DNA from: an uncultured cyanobacterium
Lineage (GTDB): Bacteria; Cyanobacteriota; Cyanobacteriia; Cyanobacteriales; Geitlerinemataceae
NCBI GenBank assembly: GCA_937899645.1
Contig: CALCCD010000005.1
Span: 1-64,000 of the forward strand
Length of the DNA stretch: 64,000 bases
Direction of reading: 5' to 3'
Part shown: positions 18,942-28,390 of the stretch, in pieces
Numbering within the stretch: position 1 is the first letter of the stretch
Layout of the letters: each line of letters starts with the position of its first letter
Program-made: the position numbers and the translations under genes
The notes under the pieces: generated by a model
What the model saw: the letters and a program-made list of their open reading frames with translations, nothing else
The model's database searches: none
Told to the model about the DNA's origin: nothing

Positions 18942-19321
18942 AGGGGGATTCCGATAAGTCAAACGAGATGGCGAGCCTTTCGCCTGAGACGGATTCGGCC
19001 ATATATCTACCCACAATTTCCCCATCGTCTTGCGGGTTCGATTAAGCCGTATTAGGTGCGCTCCGATTGGCTCGGATGCCGCATGAGCCCATACCGATTT
19101 TCAGACGATATCGCTAGCCTAATGGGGATTTTCTGGCGGGCGATCGCCATGAGATAATTCTTTATCTCAACTCGCGCGAACATTGCGATCTTGCTGTTTT
19201 TTGTAAAGCGAGGTGCGAATTTTTGTTCGGTATCTTAAAACAATAGGAATATGACAACGGACTAAAGATTTTCGATCGCTTCACAGGCGCTATTTCGGGA
19301 TTCACTTCTCCGGGATTCACG
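18942..19321. other. Divergent intergenic region of chlB and sbcD
   Basis: About 380 bp between two divergent genes, so it should hold both promoters. The section 19140-19265 is AT-rich compared with the flanks and contains ATAATTCTTTATCTC and a T-rich tract. I do not see a coding frame worth calling and cannot fix promoter boxes. Confidence 0.4.
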
Positions 19322-20557
19322 ATGACAATCGAAGTACTCCATCTCTCCGACATTCACCTCGGCAGCGGACGCGCCCACGGTAAGCTCGACCCCGAGACCG
19401 GGCTCAACACGCGCCTGCTCGACTTTATCCAGAGCCTGACGCGCTGCATTGACGCTGCGATCGAGCGCAATGTCGATCTCGTACTATTTGGCGGCGACGC
19501 TTTTCCCAACTCGACGCCGCCGCCTTATATAGCCGAGGCGTTTGCCAGCCAGTTCCGTCGCCTCGCCGAAGCGAATATCCCGACGGTACTGCTCGTCGGC
19601 AACCACGACCAGCACGCCCAGGGGCAGGGCGGCGCGAGTTTGTGTCTCTACCGCACGCTCGTCGTCCCCGGCTTTGTCGTCGGCGATCGGCTGACCACCC
19701 ACCGCATCACGACCAAGAGCGGCGACGTCCAGGTGGTGACGCTGCCGTGGCTGACGAAATCGACGTTGCTGACGCGCCCGGAGACCGAAAACCTGTCGAT
19801 CGAAGAGATCGATCGGCTGCTAATCGATAAGCTGCGTACCATCCTCGAGGGCGAAATTCGCCAGCTCGATCCCGAGACGCCCGCGATTCTGCTCGCGCAC
19901 CTGATGGCCGATCGCGCCACCTTTGGAGCCGAGCGCTTCCTTGCGGTTCGCAAGGGTTTCAACGTGCCGCTCTCGCTGATCTCGCGCCCGGAGTTCAGTT
20001 ATGTTGCTCTCGGCCACGTTCACAAGCACCAAAATCTCAATCCGGACAACGACCCGCCCGTGGTCTATCCCGGCAGCATAGATCGCGTTGATTTCAGCGA
20101 AGAGAAAGAAGAAAAGGGCTACGTCTTGGCGCGGGTCGATCGCGGCATTTGCGAGTGGGAATTTCAGCCGCTGCCCGTCCGCCCGTTTCGGACAATTTCT
20201 GTCGATCTGACCCAGGCCGACGACCCGCTCGCCAAGCTGACCGCCGCGCTCGCGAAAGCCGACCTCGATGGTGCGGTCGTGCGCTTGCAGTACCGCATCC
20301 ACGCCCAACGCCTCGACACGATCGACCTAGCGGCGCTGCGCACCGCACTCGCTACGGCGCACAGCTTTACAGTTTCCCCAGAGCCCGTCAGCCAGCTCGC
20401 CCGTCCGCGAATGCCGGAGCTGAGTACCCACCACGATCCGATTGAGGCCCTGGAGACGTACCTGACCGATCGTAGCGAGCTCTCGACAATCCGCGACGAC
20501 CTGCTACAAGCAGCTCGCGACCTCGCCCGCATCGACACTGAGCTACAGCTTTCCTGA
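19322..20557 (+). CDS. sbcD: Exonuclease subunit SbcD (Mre11-type metallophosphoesterase)
   Basis: A 411-residue nuclease of the Mre11/SbcD family, which with SbcC processes DNA ends and hairpins. All five phosphoesterase motifs are visible: DIHLG at 10-14, GGDAF at 57-61, GNHDQH at 93-98, AHL around His193, and GHVHKH at 231-236. The capping domain follows, with a helical tail at about 370-411. The start ATG at 19322 directly begins the first strand of the fold. No sbcC is adjacent; in cyanobacteria the two are often separate. It is divergent from chlB and followed by 620 bp without a gene. Confidence 0.93.
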   Translation: MTIEVLHLSDIHLGSGRAHGKLDPETGLNTRLLDFIQSLTRCIDAAIERNVDLVLFGGDAFPNSTPPPYIAEAFASQFRRLAEANIPTVLLVGNHDQHAQGQGGASLCLYRTLVVPGFVVGDRLTTHRITTKSGDVQVVTLPWLTKSTLLTRPETENLSIEEIDRLLIDKLRTILEGEIRQLDPETPAILLAHLMADRATFGAERFLAVRKGFNVPLSLISRPEFSYVALGHVHKHQNLNPDNDPPVVYPGSIDRVDFSEEKEEKGYVLARVDRGICEWEFQPLPVRPFRTISVDLTQADDPLAKLTAALAKADLDGAVVRLQYRIHAQRLDTIDLAALRTALATAHSFTVSPEPVSQLARPRMPELSTHHDPIEALETYLTDRSELSTIRDDLLQAARDLARIDTELQLS

Positions 20558-21179
20558 GCTTGCCTGGAGCGTGTCGCGGCTTGGTGCGATGACTGTCAAT
20601 GGCCGAGACTTTTGCGAGGGGAGCCCTCAAACACCTGACTCGCTCGGCAAGGTGCTGAACTTCTTGCTGGGTCGGGTCGTAAACTCAGTTGAATTTCGAT
20701 TGACGACGGTCCACGCATTTTCGATTTTTTGAACCTTTGCAAAATTTCGCACGACCTATTCGGTATCCGTATCGTCCGAGAAAGGTGCGATCGTGTCTTT
20801 CAAAATCAACCTGCTTGAATTCTGACGAGCACGAGTCCATCGCCAAGGTTGTGGCTTTGAGGGCAAGCCCGAAAAAAACACATCGTAGAGGGCGCAGCCT
20901 CGCACGCAATGACTTCGGGAACGGGAGTACAGTTCGGAGCATCGACATAAACTGGGATTTGTTCGAGCGCATTCTGCCCATCCGCTCTATTTTGCCGCTC
21001 GAATCAAATTCACATACTAAAAAGCGGCCAGGTTACCAGCCGCTTTTTAGAAGATTTTCGATCCCAGAGCCAGTCACGACTAGAACTCGGACTCAAGTGT
21101 GAAAGTAAGAGGCGGCAAGTCGGCTGCCTCTATTAGCAGGGACTAACACCCGCAGTCGATCGCCCCCCACCTGCAACAT
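20558..21179. other. Non-coding region after sbcD
   Basis: About 620 bp between the ends of the convergent genes sbcD (plus) and the cyAbrB gene (minus). It holds a clear hairpin at 21017-21050. The rest, especially 20690-20830, is AT-richer and has no reading frame I would call. A small RNA cannot be ruled out. Confidence 0.45.
21017..21050 (-). terminator. Terminator of the cyAbrB gene
   Basis: A perfect 12-bp stem (CTAAAAAGCGGC / GCCGCTTTTTAG) with a 10-nt loop. A/T runs at both stem ends make it usable on either strand. It lies about 130 bp beyond the stop of the minus-strand regulator and about 460 bp beyond sbcD, so the regulator is the likelier client. Confidence 0.8.
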
Positions 21180-21569
21180 TCAATCGACATCGCCGATTTC
21201 GCTTGCATCGACTTGCTTGAGCTGAATGTGCTTGTAGCCCAGCTTAATTTCAAACTCATCGCCAGGTTTCAGACCCATTTCCTGAGTGTAGGTCGAGCCG
21301 ATAACGATTTGACCGTTTTTGTGGACGCTGACGCGATAAGTCGGTTCGCGACCACGCCCGTCTTTAACGCCTTCGGGGTCGAGGGGAATACCTTTCGCAG
21401 CCAGTACGGCGTCGTAGAAATCAGTCAGGTTGACGCGCGTTTGGTCGTTCTTCGTGATCGTGTAGTATCCGCATCGTTTCGCTGTTTCGCGTCGAGGCAA
21501 ATGCGACGAATCTTTAACCTTTGCCAGCAACGCTTTGCCCGTTAAGGGTGCCGTAGGCAGTTCGCTCAT
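21180..21569 (-). CDS. cyabrB: cyAbrB transcriptional regulator
   Basis: A 129-residue DNA-binding protein of the cyanobacterial AbrB family. The N-terminal APLTGKALLAKVKDSSHLPR, the central TKNDQTRVNLTDFYDAVLAAKG and the C-terminal swapped-hairpin AbrB domain (VSVHKNGQIVIGSTY, then GLKPGDEFEIKLGYKHIQL) are nearly universal in the family. In cyanobacteria these place the DNA-binding fold at the C-terminus, opposite to Bacillus AbrB. Known members regulate carbon and nitrogen genes, hydrogenase and heterocyst genes; this one most resembles the CalA/cyAbrB1 type as I remember it. It stands alone with its own terminator and a long upstream region. Confidence 0.95.
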   Translation of the reverse strand: MSELPTAPLTGKALLAKVKDSSHLPRRETAKRCGYYTITKNDQTRVNLTDFYDAVLAAKGIPLDPEGVKDGRGREPTYRVSVHKNGQIVIGSTYTQEMGLKPGDEFEIKLGYKHIQLKQVDASEIGDVD

Positions 21570-23178
21570 TGGCTTAACTTAATTCTCCACCTAGTTCTGA
21601 ACTCTATCCTTTAGAGACTTCAGTCTCCACAACTAAGAATATAACTGAAAATGCCTAATTTTACATCTGAAAAAATATCCTTTTCTTACCGTGGAGATAA
21701 AATGCTTCCAAAGTGCGGCGCTGAGATAGAAGTGATGACTTCGATCGGGAAATCGCGGCGAAGAGCCGTACCCTAACCGTCGCCTATCTCTACAATCGCT
21801 CAGACGGTCGTCGTGTCGAAAAATATCGCCCGCTCGCGCCGATCTCGAAGGCTTTCGTTCCGTCCGATATTGGCCGAGCTGATGAAGAATGGAGATAGAA
21901 TGCGGCGCTTTCGTCGGGGATCGAGCTGCATTACTGCCGCAAATCTTAATGGGAATCGATCCAGAGAATGCTTGCTCTGCAAGCGTTACGCGGGATTGTC
22001 TGCAGTGAACGTCTGTCTCGATCTCACCGGTCTGCTATCAAGGCCGTTATAAATCCGAACAGGTGCGATCGCGCGGATGCCTCAGCATCGCCAACTCAAA
22101 TTACAGCCAGATCTGTAGCTTGGTTCTGGTAAGAGAAGCGCTTCCCCGTCGTCGCTGTCGCGTGGTTCTACAGGCTGGCGGGTGAACTTTCGGAATCGAG
22201 CGACCGTACAAACACTCACATTGACTTGCGGGGCCGGGTCTGTTCTTGTTTCGAGGCCCTAGTGGGGTCAACTCTCCGGTTTTGGCGGTTCTTTACGAAT
22301 TTGGATTTTTAGCTTTGACAGTCTGTCACCTCTACTCGCAGTCCGTCAAGGGATATTGATAAGATTTTCCTTACTTTTTAAGGGGATCGATCGCGTCTTC
22401 AAGCTAGGTTCCTCCACGCTGTGTCGATAAAAACGGCAAAGATTGAAATATTGAGCCCGCCGAGCGACGATCGCGGCAACGGACAAAAAAGTTGCTGACA
22501 AGCGCCGTGTAAGTCAAGCGATTTTTAGTTTTGCTTCCAGTCCGTTCGAGGCGGAGACGCAGCAATTTTTTTATAATGTCTATCTCGCAGAGGGGCGATA
22601 GGTCTCGACGCGGAGAATATCGATCGCGTTTGGGTCTAGCGATCGCGCAGATTATCGTTGGCAACGGCGATCCGATGCAGCATCGATCGCGAGCGGATAC
22701 TATCGTAATTTCCCCTAGAAAATCCGGGCGAAAGGGAGACTAGCCTGATACTCAGCGACGCCTAAACACGAGGCAGATCGCGCAATGCAGAGACGATCGC
22801 CGCACCGATCTAATCTTTTTGCTGGCTGTGCTTGCAAGTTTTGGGAAAGTGACGGGATTGCGAGCGGGCTTACGATCGAGTACCACGTCGCCCCGGGAAA
22901 TTGGCGCTGCTGGCGAACGATCGCCTAAAAAAACGTGCGATTGCGGCTGCTCGTACGTGCGCTAATCGAAAGTACGTCGTTCGTGCCGTGCCTTGGTGGA
23001 AGATTATAAGGAAAGAACGCTTTCGCTGGTAGTGTCGCGGCTCTACAGACGCGATCGGCTGGATTCTTTGGGTATGAAGCGCCCGGTGGGATATCGCGGG
23101 CGAGCGGCTTTCGGCGGAATTCAAGCATTCCGAAAACTTTCAACAGCCTGCCGCAGAATTGCAGGAAGGGGAGCAACC
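21570..23178. other. 1.6-kb region without a supported gene
   Basis: This is the longest gene-free stretch of the window. It lies upstream of both the cyAbrB gene (minus) and cobU (plus). Short frames of 60-86 codons exist on both strands, but none has a convincing ribosome binding site plus protein-like composition. The DNA is AT-richer than its flanks at 21600-21700 and 22300-22600. It contains T-runs and several HIP1 or GATCG motifs. It may hold long untranslated leaders, a non-coding RNA or decayed sequence; I cannot choose among these. Confidence 0.45.
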
Positions 23179-23766
23179 ATGCCAATTTCTATTCTCGTGA
23201 CCGGCCCGTCTCGTTCGGGAAAAAGCGAGTTTGCAGAGCGGCTGGCGTCGCGGCTGGCAGCGATCGCCGATCGCCCGGTGGTCTATATCGCCACAGCCCG
23301 ACGCAACCCGGATGACCCTGAGTGGCAGGCGCGCATCGAGCAGCACTGTCTGCGCCGCCCGGAGGCGTGGCGGACGATCGAAGCGCCGCAAGATCTCGTC
23401 GGCGCGATCGAGGCGGCAAATGGCGAAACACGATCGCCTTGCCTGCTGGTCGATGCCTTTGGCACGTGGGTGGCGAATGGGCTCGGCGACGATTGCGACA
23501 CTTGGCAAACGGAGCGAGATCGTCTGGTGGCAGCGATCGCGGGCTACCGGGGGGATGCAATCTGCGTTGCAGAGGAGACGGGTTGGGGCCTCGTTCCGGC
23601 TTATCCGGCGGGCCGCCAGTTTCGCGATCGCCTGGGCGAGCTGACGCGCGCTGCCGGGGCGGTGGCCGACCGGCTCTATCTGGTCGTAGCGGGATACGCG
23701 ATCGACGTCAAGGCGGCGGGATACGCGATCGACGCACCGCTCGACGGTATCGAACTCGCGCGATGA
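23179..23766 (+). CDS. cobU: Adenosylcobinamide kinase / guanylyltransferase
   Basis: A bifunctional enzyme of the late cobalamin pathway: it phosphorylates adenosylcobinamide and then transfers GMP from GTP. The 195-residue protein has the P-loop GPSRSGKSE at residues 8-16, VVYIATA, the guanylyl-acceptor region RIEQHCLRRPEAWRTIEAP, and LLVDAFGTWVAN. The last 30 residues contain a duplicated AGYAID unit. The frame is open from 22993, but the ATG at 23179 has GGGGAG 5 nt upstream and starts the P-loop strand, so it is the start. No other cob gene is adjacent, and no B12 riboswitch is recognisable upstream. Confidence 0.93.
   Translation: MPISILVTGPSRSGKSEFAERLASRLAAIADRPVVYIATARRNPDDPEWQARIEQHCLRRPEAWRTIEAPQDLVGAIEAANGETRSPCLLVDAFGTWVANGLGDDCDTWQTERDRLVAAIAGYRGDAICVAEETGWGLVPAYPAGRQFRDRLGELTRAAGAVADRLYLVVAGYAIDVKAAGYAIDAPLDGIELAR
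23689..23742 (+). repeat. 27-bp tandem duplication in cobU
   Basis: An 18-bp sequence (GCGGGATACGCGATCGAC) occurs at 23689-23706 and again at 23716-23733. The period of 27 bp equals nine codons, so the frame is kept and AGYAID is encoded twice. Each copy contains a HIP1-like GCGATCG core. Confidence 0.85.
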
Positions 23767-24281
23767 TGCGCCGCGATCGTCAAGGACGTTTAGCTCGAGC
23801 CGCCGATCGTCGCCTGCCCCTCGTCGGCGCAGATGTCGCTGGTCGAAGCGGAGCGTGGCGATCTCGAGCGAGCCGCGCCCGATAGGCGACGCGCTGAGCA
23901 GCGCCACGAAAACCAGTGCCACGAAAACCAGTGCCGCGAGGCCGAAAAGAGAGCAGCGCGCGAGCGAAACCACCGTTCGCAGAATCGGCGCAACTCCTGA
24001 GCTTTTATGGAGTCTTTCAATGAGCCTGATGCCGGGGACACACTGTTCGCTTGTGCAAACGTGCGAACGCCGGAGTCCTATCCAAGCCCCTGCCGCAGGC
24101 GAGCGGCATTGCCGGTAGACACCCGATACAGGCCCAGCTCGATCGCATCGCAACCCACCGCTGCGTCGGTCTTGCAGCAAGCCTGCGACAAATATGGCGA
24201 AAAATGTGCTCTATCAACGCTTTGGGTCGAGCAGACGCGGTAATGTCTTTAAGCAAACGTTAAGGCCGAGCCGCTGCGCTG
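23767..24281. other. Gene-free region between cobU and the M16 gene
   Basis: About 515 bp. It contains a 15-bp tandem repeat at 23903-23932. A minus-strand frame runs through but is antisense to cobU and does not look like a protein family. I see no promoter boxes or terminator that I would defend. Confidence 0.4.
23903..23932. repeat. 15-bp tandem repeat, two copies
   Basis: GCCACGAAAACCAGT is repeated twice without a spacer, followed by a partial third copy (GCCGCG). It lies in intergenic DNA upstream of the M16 peptidase gene. No function is evident. Confidence 0.8.
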
Positions 24282-25583
24282 ATGTCCGATCCGTTCCGAA
24301 CCTCCACCGCCGACCCGCAATTGTCCTCGCGTCTCCCGGCCAATATTTACCAGCGTGCGGACGGCCTGACTCTCATTCACCAGGAAATCGAAGCCGTTCC
24401 CGTCGTCGTGACCGATATTTGGGTCGATGCTGGGGCGCGCCACGAATATCCAGAAGACAGTGGCTTGGCCCACTTTCTGGAGCATATGATCTTTAAGGGC
24501 ACCGATCGCCTCTCGCCCGGTGCGTTCGACTGCGCGATCGAGGGGCGCGGAGGCGCGACCAATGCGGCCACCAGCCACGACTACGCCCACTTCTACATCA
24601 CCACCGCCGATCGCGACTTCGAGGCGACGCTGCCCGACCTGTGCGATCTGTTGCTGCGTGCCAAGATTCCCGACGATGAGTTCGAGCTAGAGCGCGAGGT
24701 GGTCTACGAAGAAATTGCCCAGTACCGCGATAATCCCGACGATTGCCTGTTTGCCGCGACGATGGCGTCGTTATATCCAGCCTCAGCCTACGGCAGGCCG
24801 GTGCTGGGCACGCGCGATCGGCTCGAGTCGCTGACCCCGGAGACGATGCGGCAGTTCCACCGCCAGTACTATCAGCCCCACAATATGACCGTGACGATCG
24901 TCGGCAACGTGAGCTTCGATCGCGCTCGCGACGCCCTCGAGCGCCACTGCACGGATTTCCGCCCGCCCGCGAGCTACCGCGACGATCGCCCCGTTTCCGC
25001 GCCCCCGCGCCAGACCCAAATTTGCCGAGACATCCTGGAGCTGCCGAACTTGGAGCTCGCGCGCCTCAATCTGGCGTGGCACGGCCCCGGCGTCGAGAAC
25101 CTGCGCGATGGCTACGTGCTCGATGCGATCGCGATGATTCTTTCCGGCGGCCGCTCCTCGCCGCTGGTGCGCGAGCTGCGCGAACAGCGCCAGTGGGTGC
25201 AGGCGATCGGCAGCTATTTCTCGCTCCAGCAAGACTCCGGGCTGTTTTCGATCTCGGCGTGGCTGGATGCGACCTACCTGCAAAACGTCGAAGAGGCGAT
25301 CGTCGCCCGTCTGGCGGAGCTGCACGACACCGCGATCGCGCCTGCCGTCCTGGAGCGCGCCAAGCGACAGCTCTGTAACGATTTTGTCTTCTCGACGGAG
25401 ACTCCCAGCCAGCTTGCCGGGCTCTACGGCTATTACCACACCCTCGATCGCGCCGATCGCGCTTTCGACTACCCCCGCGAGATTGCCACGATCTCACCTG
25501 AGGAGATTACGACCGTCGCCCGCCGCTATCTGGCCACCGATGCCTACACCGCCACGATCGCGATCTGCGAACCGGCAACATAG
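24282..25583 (+). CDS. M16 family zinc peptidase (catalytic member of a pair)
   Basis: A 433-residue M16B peptidase, related to mitochondrial processing peptidase beta. The inverted zinc motif HFLEH is at residues 64-68, and the third ligand Glu is at about 143-144 in REVVYEEIAQY. The two halves each form an M16 fold: the N-terminal catalytic half, and the C-terminal half with GGRSSPLVRELREQRQWV near 290. There is no signal peptide, so it is probably cytoplasmic. The next gene, 252 bp downstream on the same strand, is a related protein lacking the zinc motif, so the two probably form an alpha/beta-type heterodimer. The substrates are unknown; processing or degradation of peptides is inferred from the family. 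Confidence 0.93.
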   Translation: MSDPFRTSTADPQLSSRLPANIYQRADGLTLIHQEIEAVPVVVTDIWVDAGARHEYPEDSGLAHFLEHMIFKGTDRLSPGAFDCAIEGRGGATNAATSHDYAHFYITTADRDFEATLPDLCDLLLRAKIPDDEFELEREVVYEEIAQYRDNPDDCLFAATMASLYPASAYGRPVLGTRDRLESLTPETMRQFHRQYYQPHNMTVTIVGNVSFDRARDALERHCTDFRPPASYRDDRPVSAPPRQTQICRDILELPNLELARLNLAWHGPGVENLRDGYVLDAIAMILSGGRSSPLVRELREQRQWVQAIGSYFSLQQDSGLFSISAWLDATYLQNVEEAIVARLAELHDTAIAPAVLERAKRQLCNDFVFSTETPSQLAGLYGYYHTLDRADRAFDYPREIATISPEEITTVARRYLATDAYTATIAICEPAT

Positions 25584-25835
25584 CGGCGATCGCTGCGCTA
25601 CCCTGGCCCCTGGAGGCGCGGCCTGCCTGCCATGCTGCCGTACTGCCCGCCTGCCAATTCTCCAGCCAATTTTCTGGCCCGTTCCCCGGCTGTTTCTTCA
25701 GTCGCTCTTCCGGTCGCCTGTCTCTCGGCCGCTCTCGGCCCCTCTCGGCCAATCCCCCCGGCCAGCCCCTTTGGCGACCGCTCCGGCGACACCTCCGCCC
25801 CCCTCTCGCTCCGTCACTACTCTTTCTGCGCGTCC

Positions 25836-27128
25836 ATGCTCCACTCCCAAATCCACCGCAAAACCCTCGCGAACGGAATCGTGGCGATCGCGATCGGTAA
25901 TCCCAGCACCGACATCATGGCCGCGCGCTTTTTCTCCCGGGGGGGCAGCCGCTACGACCCCACACCGGGAACCGGCAACCTGATGGCCTCGGCGATTACC
26001 AAGGGGACGGCAAACCTCTCGTCGATGGAGATCGCCGAGCGCGCCGAGTCCGTCGGGGCCAGCCTGGGAACGGACGTCACGAGCGACTACTTTTTAGCCA
26101 ACCTCAAAACCGTTTCCTCCGACTTCGGCGAGATGCTGGCGCTGACGAGCGAAATCCTGCGCGAGCCGTCGTTCCCCGCCGCAGAGGTCGAACTCGAAAA
26201 GCGGCTGACGCTCCAGTCGATTCGATCGCAGCGCGAGCAGCCCTTTTCCGTGGCCTTCTCGGAGCTGCGATCGGCGATGTACGGCCAGCATCCCTATGCT
26301 CTCTCGACCCTGGGAACCGAAGACGACGTCGCCACCCTCGTGCCCCAAGACCTGCACCGCTACCACCGCGCCTATCTGCGTCCGGACAACCTGATCGTCA
26401 CCCTCGTCGGCTGCATCGAGCCCGATCGCGCGATCGCCCTGCTCGAAGAAACCTTCGGCGACTGGGAAGCCAGCGGCCTGCCCACCGATCTGCCGCCGCT
26501 GCCCGCCCCCAACACCGAGCCGCGTCGGGTCGGCCTCGCCCAGGACACCCAGCAGTCGATCGTCATGCTGGGCTACTCGGCTCCATCGGTACTCGCGCCC
26601 GCCCACCCCGACGAACCGGACGAGTACGCCGCGCTCAAGCTGCTCAACACCTACCTGGGCAACGGCCTCTCCAGCCGCCTGTTCGTCGAGCTGCGCGAGA
26701 AGCGCGGGCTGGCCTACGATGTCTCCGCCTTTTTCCCGACGCGCGTCGATCTTTCCCAGTTCGTGGCCTATATCGGCACGGCCCCGGCCAACACCGAAGT
26801 CGCCCTCGACGGCCTCCAGGCAGAACTCGATCGCCTGGTCGCCCGCCCTCTCGATCCCGAGGAGCTAGAAACCTCCAAGCGCAAGCTGCTCGGCCAATAC
26901 GCCCTCGGCAAACAAACCAACGCCCAAATCGCCCAGATCCTCGGCTGGTACGAAACCATCGGCCTCGGCACGGACTTCGACGAACGCTTTCCCGAGGCGA
27001 TCGAGGCAGTTACGGTAGAAGCCGCCCAGGAGACGGCGCGCAAATATTTCAGCGGTACGCCCTACATCTCCGTCGTCGGCCCGGAAGCGGCGATCGAGCC
27101 CGTGCTGGGCGCAGCCGCAGTCGGCTAG
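25836..27128 (+). CDS. M16 family protein lacking the zinc motif (partner subunit)
   Basis: A 430-residue M16 homologue. The HxxEH site is replaced by LMASAITKGT, so it cannot bind zinc in the usual way. It keeps the C-terminal-half motif NGLSSRLFVELREKRGLAY, which carries the Arg/Tyr pair that helps hold substrate in M16 dimers. It follows the catalytic M16 gene on the same strand, an arrangement known for two-subunit M16B peptidases. The frame is open from 25632, but the upstream part is an improbable Pro/Ser-rich stretch, and the ATG at 25836 (MLHSQIHRKTLANG) gives the family N-terminus. Confidence 0.92.
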   Translation: MLHSQIHRKTLANGIVAIAIGNPSTDIMAARFFSRGGSRYDPTPGTGNLMASAITKGTANLSSMEIAERAESVGASLGTDVTSDYFLANLKTVSSDFGEMLALTSEILREPSFPAAEVELEKRLTLQSIRSQREQPFSVAFSELRSAMYGQHPYALSTLGTEDDVATLVPQDLHRYHRAYLRPDNLIVTLVGCIEPDRAIALLEETFGDWEASGLPTDLPPLPAPNTEPRRVGLAQDTQQSIVMLGYSAPSVLAPAHPDEPDEYAALKLLNTYLGNGLSSRLFVELREKRGLAYDVSAFFPTRVDLSQFVAYIGTAPANTEVALDGLQAELDRLVARPLDPEELETSKRKLLGQYALGKQTNAQIAQILGWYETIGLGTDFDERFPEAIEAVTVEAAQETARKYFSGTPYISVVGPEAAIEPVLGAAAVG

Positions 27129-27238
27129 CGTCACGTCGAGGCTAAATGTAAATCAGAATTGCGTCTTTCAGCGTAAAGATTAGGGGCTTTAGGCAGAATG
27201 GGAAGTCCCCCCCGATCGGTTTACATCAGAACTGACGC

Positions 27239-28375
27239 ATGAAAGAACAATCTCGCCGTCTCGTTTCCTACAGATGGGTCGCCCGACTGTGGTGGGTCGC
27301 CGCGATCGTCACGATTGTTTTGCTCGCCTTCGGCCTGAAGCTGCTCGGCACGGGCCTCAAGGAACTGGTGGGCGATCGCGTGTCCGTCCTGTTCGCCTTC
27401 GCCACCAATCCCGCGCTGGGCTTACTAATCGGCGTCCTCGCCACCGCTCTCGTCCAGTCCTCGAGCGCCGTCACCTCGCTCGTCGTCGGCCTCGTCGCCA
27501 CCGGCATGCCCGTCACCACCGCCATCCCGATCGTCATGGGTGCGAATATCGGCACGACGATCACCAATACGCTGCTCAGCCTCGGGCAGGCGGGCGATCG
27601 CGATCGATTCGAGCGCGCCTTCGCTGCCGCCACCGTCCATGACTTTTTCAATATCTTTTGCGTGGCGCTGTTCCTGCCGCTGGAGATTTCGACCGGCTTC
27701 CTGACGCGGCTGAGTGGCTCGTTCGCCAATCTCATCCGAGACTGGGGCCTTACGTTCGAGAGTCCCGTCGGCCTCAAGACGTTGATTTCGCCGCTGGTGA
27801 AGGCGACGACGGCGCTGACGGCGGGTTTGTCGCCGGTCTTACATGGGGCGGTGTGGCTCGGGCTTGGGTTGGCGATCGTGCTGCTGGCGATCGCGATGCT
27901 GGCGAAGACGCTGACGTTTGCGATCGAGCGGTTTGGCAACGGGCTGTTCGGTGCGATCGGCGATCGGCCGCTGCTGGCGATGGCGACGGGGGCGGGCATC
28001 ACGACGATCGTGCAGTCGTCTTCGACCACCACCAGCTTGATGGTGCCGCTGGCGGCGAGTGGGGCGTGGCGGCTGGAGGCGATCTATCCGTTCACGCTGG
28101 GGGCGAATCTGGGAACGTGCGTGACGGCATTTCTAGCGGCGACGGCGATCGCGGGGAATGCGAGTTTGGTGGCGTTGCAGATCGCGATCGCGCATTTGTT
28201 GCACAATGCGATCGGGGTGGCGGTGGTGTACGGTCTGCCGGTGTTGCGGCGGGTTCCCTTGACGGGGGCGCGGTGGTTGGCGCGATCGGCGCGCAGCCCG
28301 TGGGCGGTGGCGGGGTATGTGTTGGGGGTATTTTTTGGGTTGCCGGGGCTGGCGATCGTGGTGTCGTTGTTATGA
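27239..28375 (+). CDS. Na+/phosphate cotransporter family protein
   Basis: A 378-residue membrane protein of the NptA/PhoU-less Na/Pi cotransporter family (SLC34-like). It shows the inverted repeat typical of the family: QSSSAVTS at 73-80 with GANIGTT at 101-107, and again QSSSTTTS at 259-266 with GANLGT at 288-293. About eight hydrophobic segments are visible. It probably imports phosphate with Na+ across the inner membrane. It starts 110 bp after the M16 pair and converges on the DUF4278 gene, with only a 15-bp gap at the 3' ends. A PhoU-like C-terminal domain is absent. Confidence 0.92.
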   Translation: MKEQSRRLVSYRWVARLWWVAAIVTIVLLAFGLKLLGTGLKELVGDRVSVLFAFATNPALGLLIGVLATALVQSSSAVTSLVVGLVATGMPVTTAIPIVMGANIGTTITNTLLSLGQAGDRDRFERAFAAATVHDFFNIFCVALFLPLEISTGFLTRLSGSFANLIRDWGLTFESPVGLKTLISPLVKATTALTAGLSPVLHGAVWLGLGLAIVLLAIAMLAKTLTFAIERFGNGLFGAIGDRPLLAMATGAGITTIVQSSSTTTSLMVPLAASGAWRLEAIYPFTLGANLGTCVTAFLAATAIAGNASLVALQIAIAHLLHNAIGVAVVYGLPVLRRVPLTGARWLARSARSPWAVAGYVLGVFFGLPGLAIVVSLL

Positions 28376-28390
28376 GGGTTGCCGGTCGAT

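Noticed and set aside
22840-22910. Fragments reminiscent of a cobalamin riboswitch upstream of cobU (GGGAAAGTGACGGG)
   Set aside because: No recognisable B12 box or consistent set of stems follows, and the distance to cobU is about 270 bp with no evident terminator or anti-Shine-Dalgarno element.
20558-23178. tRNA or 6S-like RNA genes in the long gaps
   Set aside because: I looked for the T-arm GGTTCRAATCC pattern and clover-leaf spacing and for an extended 6S hairpin and found none that I could defend by eye. A covariance search would be decisive.
23140-24180. A 346-codon minus-strand open frame with a hydrophobic stretch
   Set aside because: It is antisense to cobU for most of its length, and GC-rich DNA commonly gives long shadow frames. 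The cobU frame is clearly the real gene.
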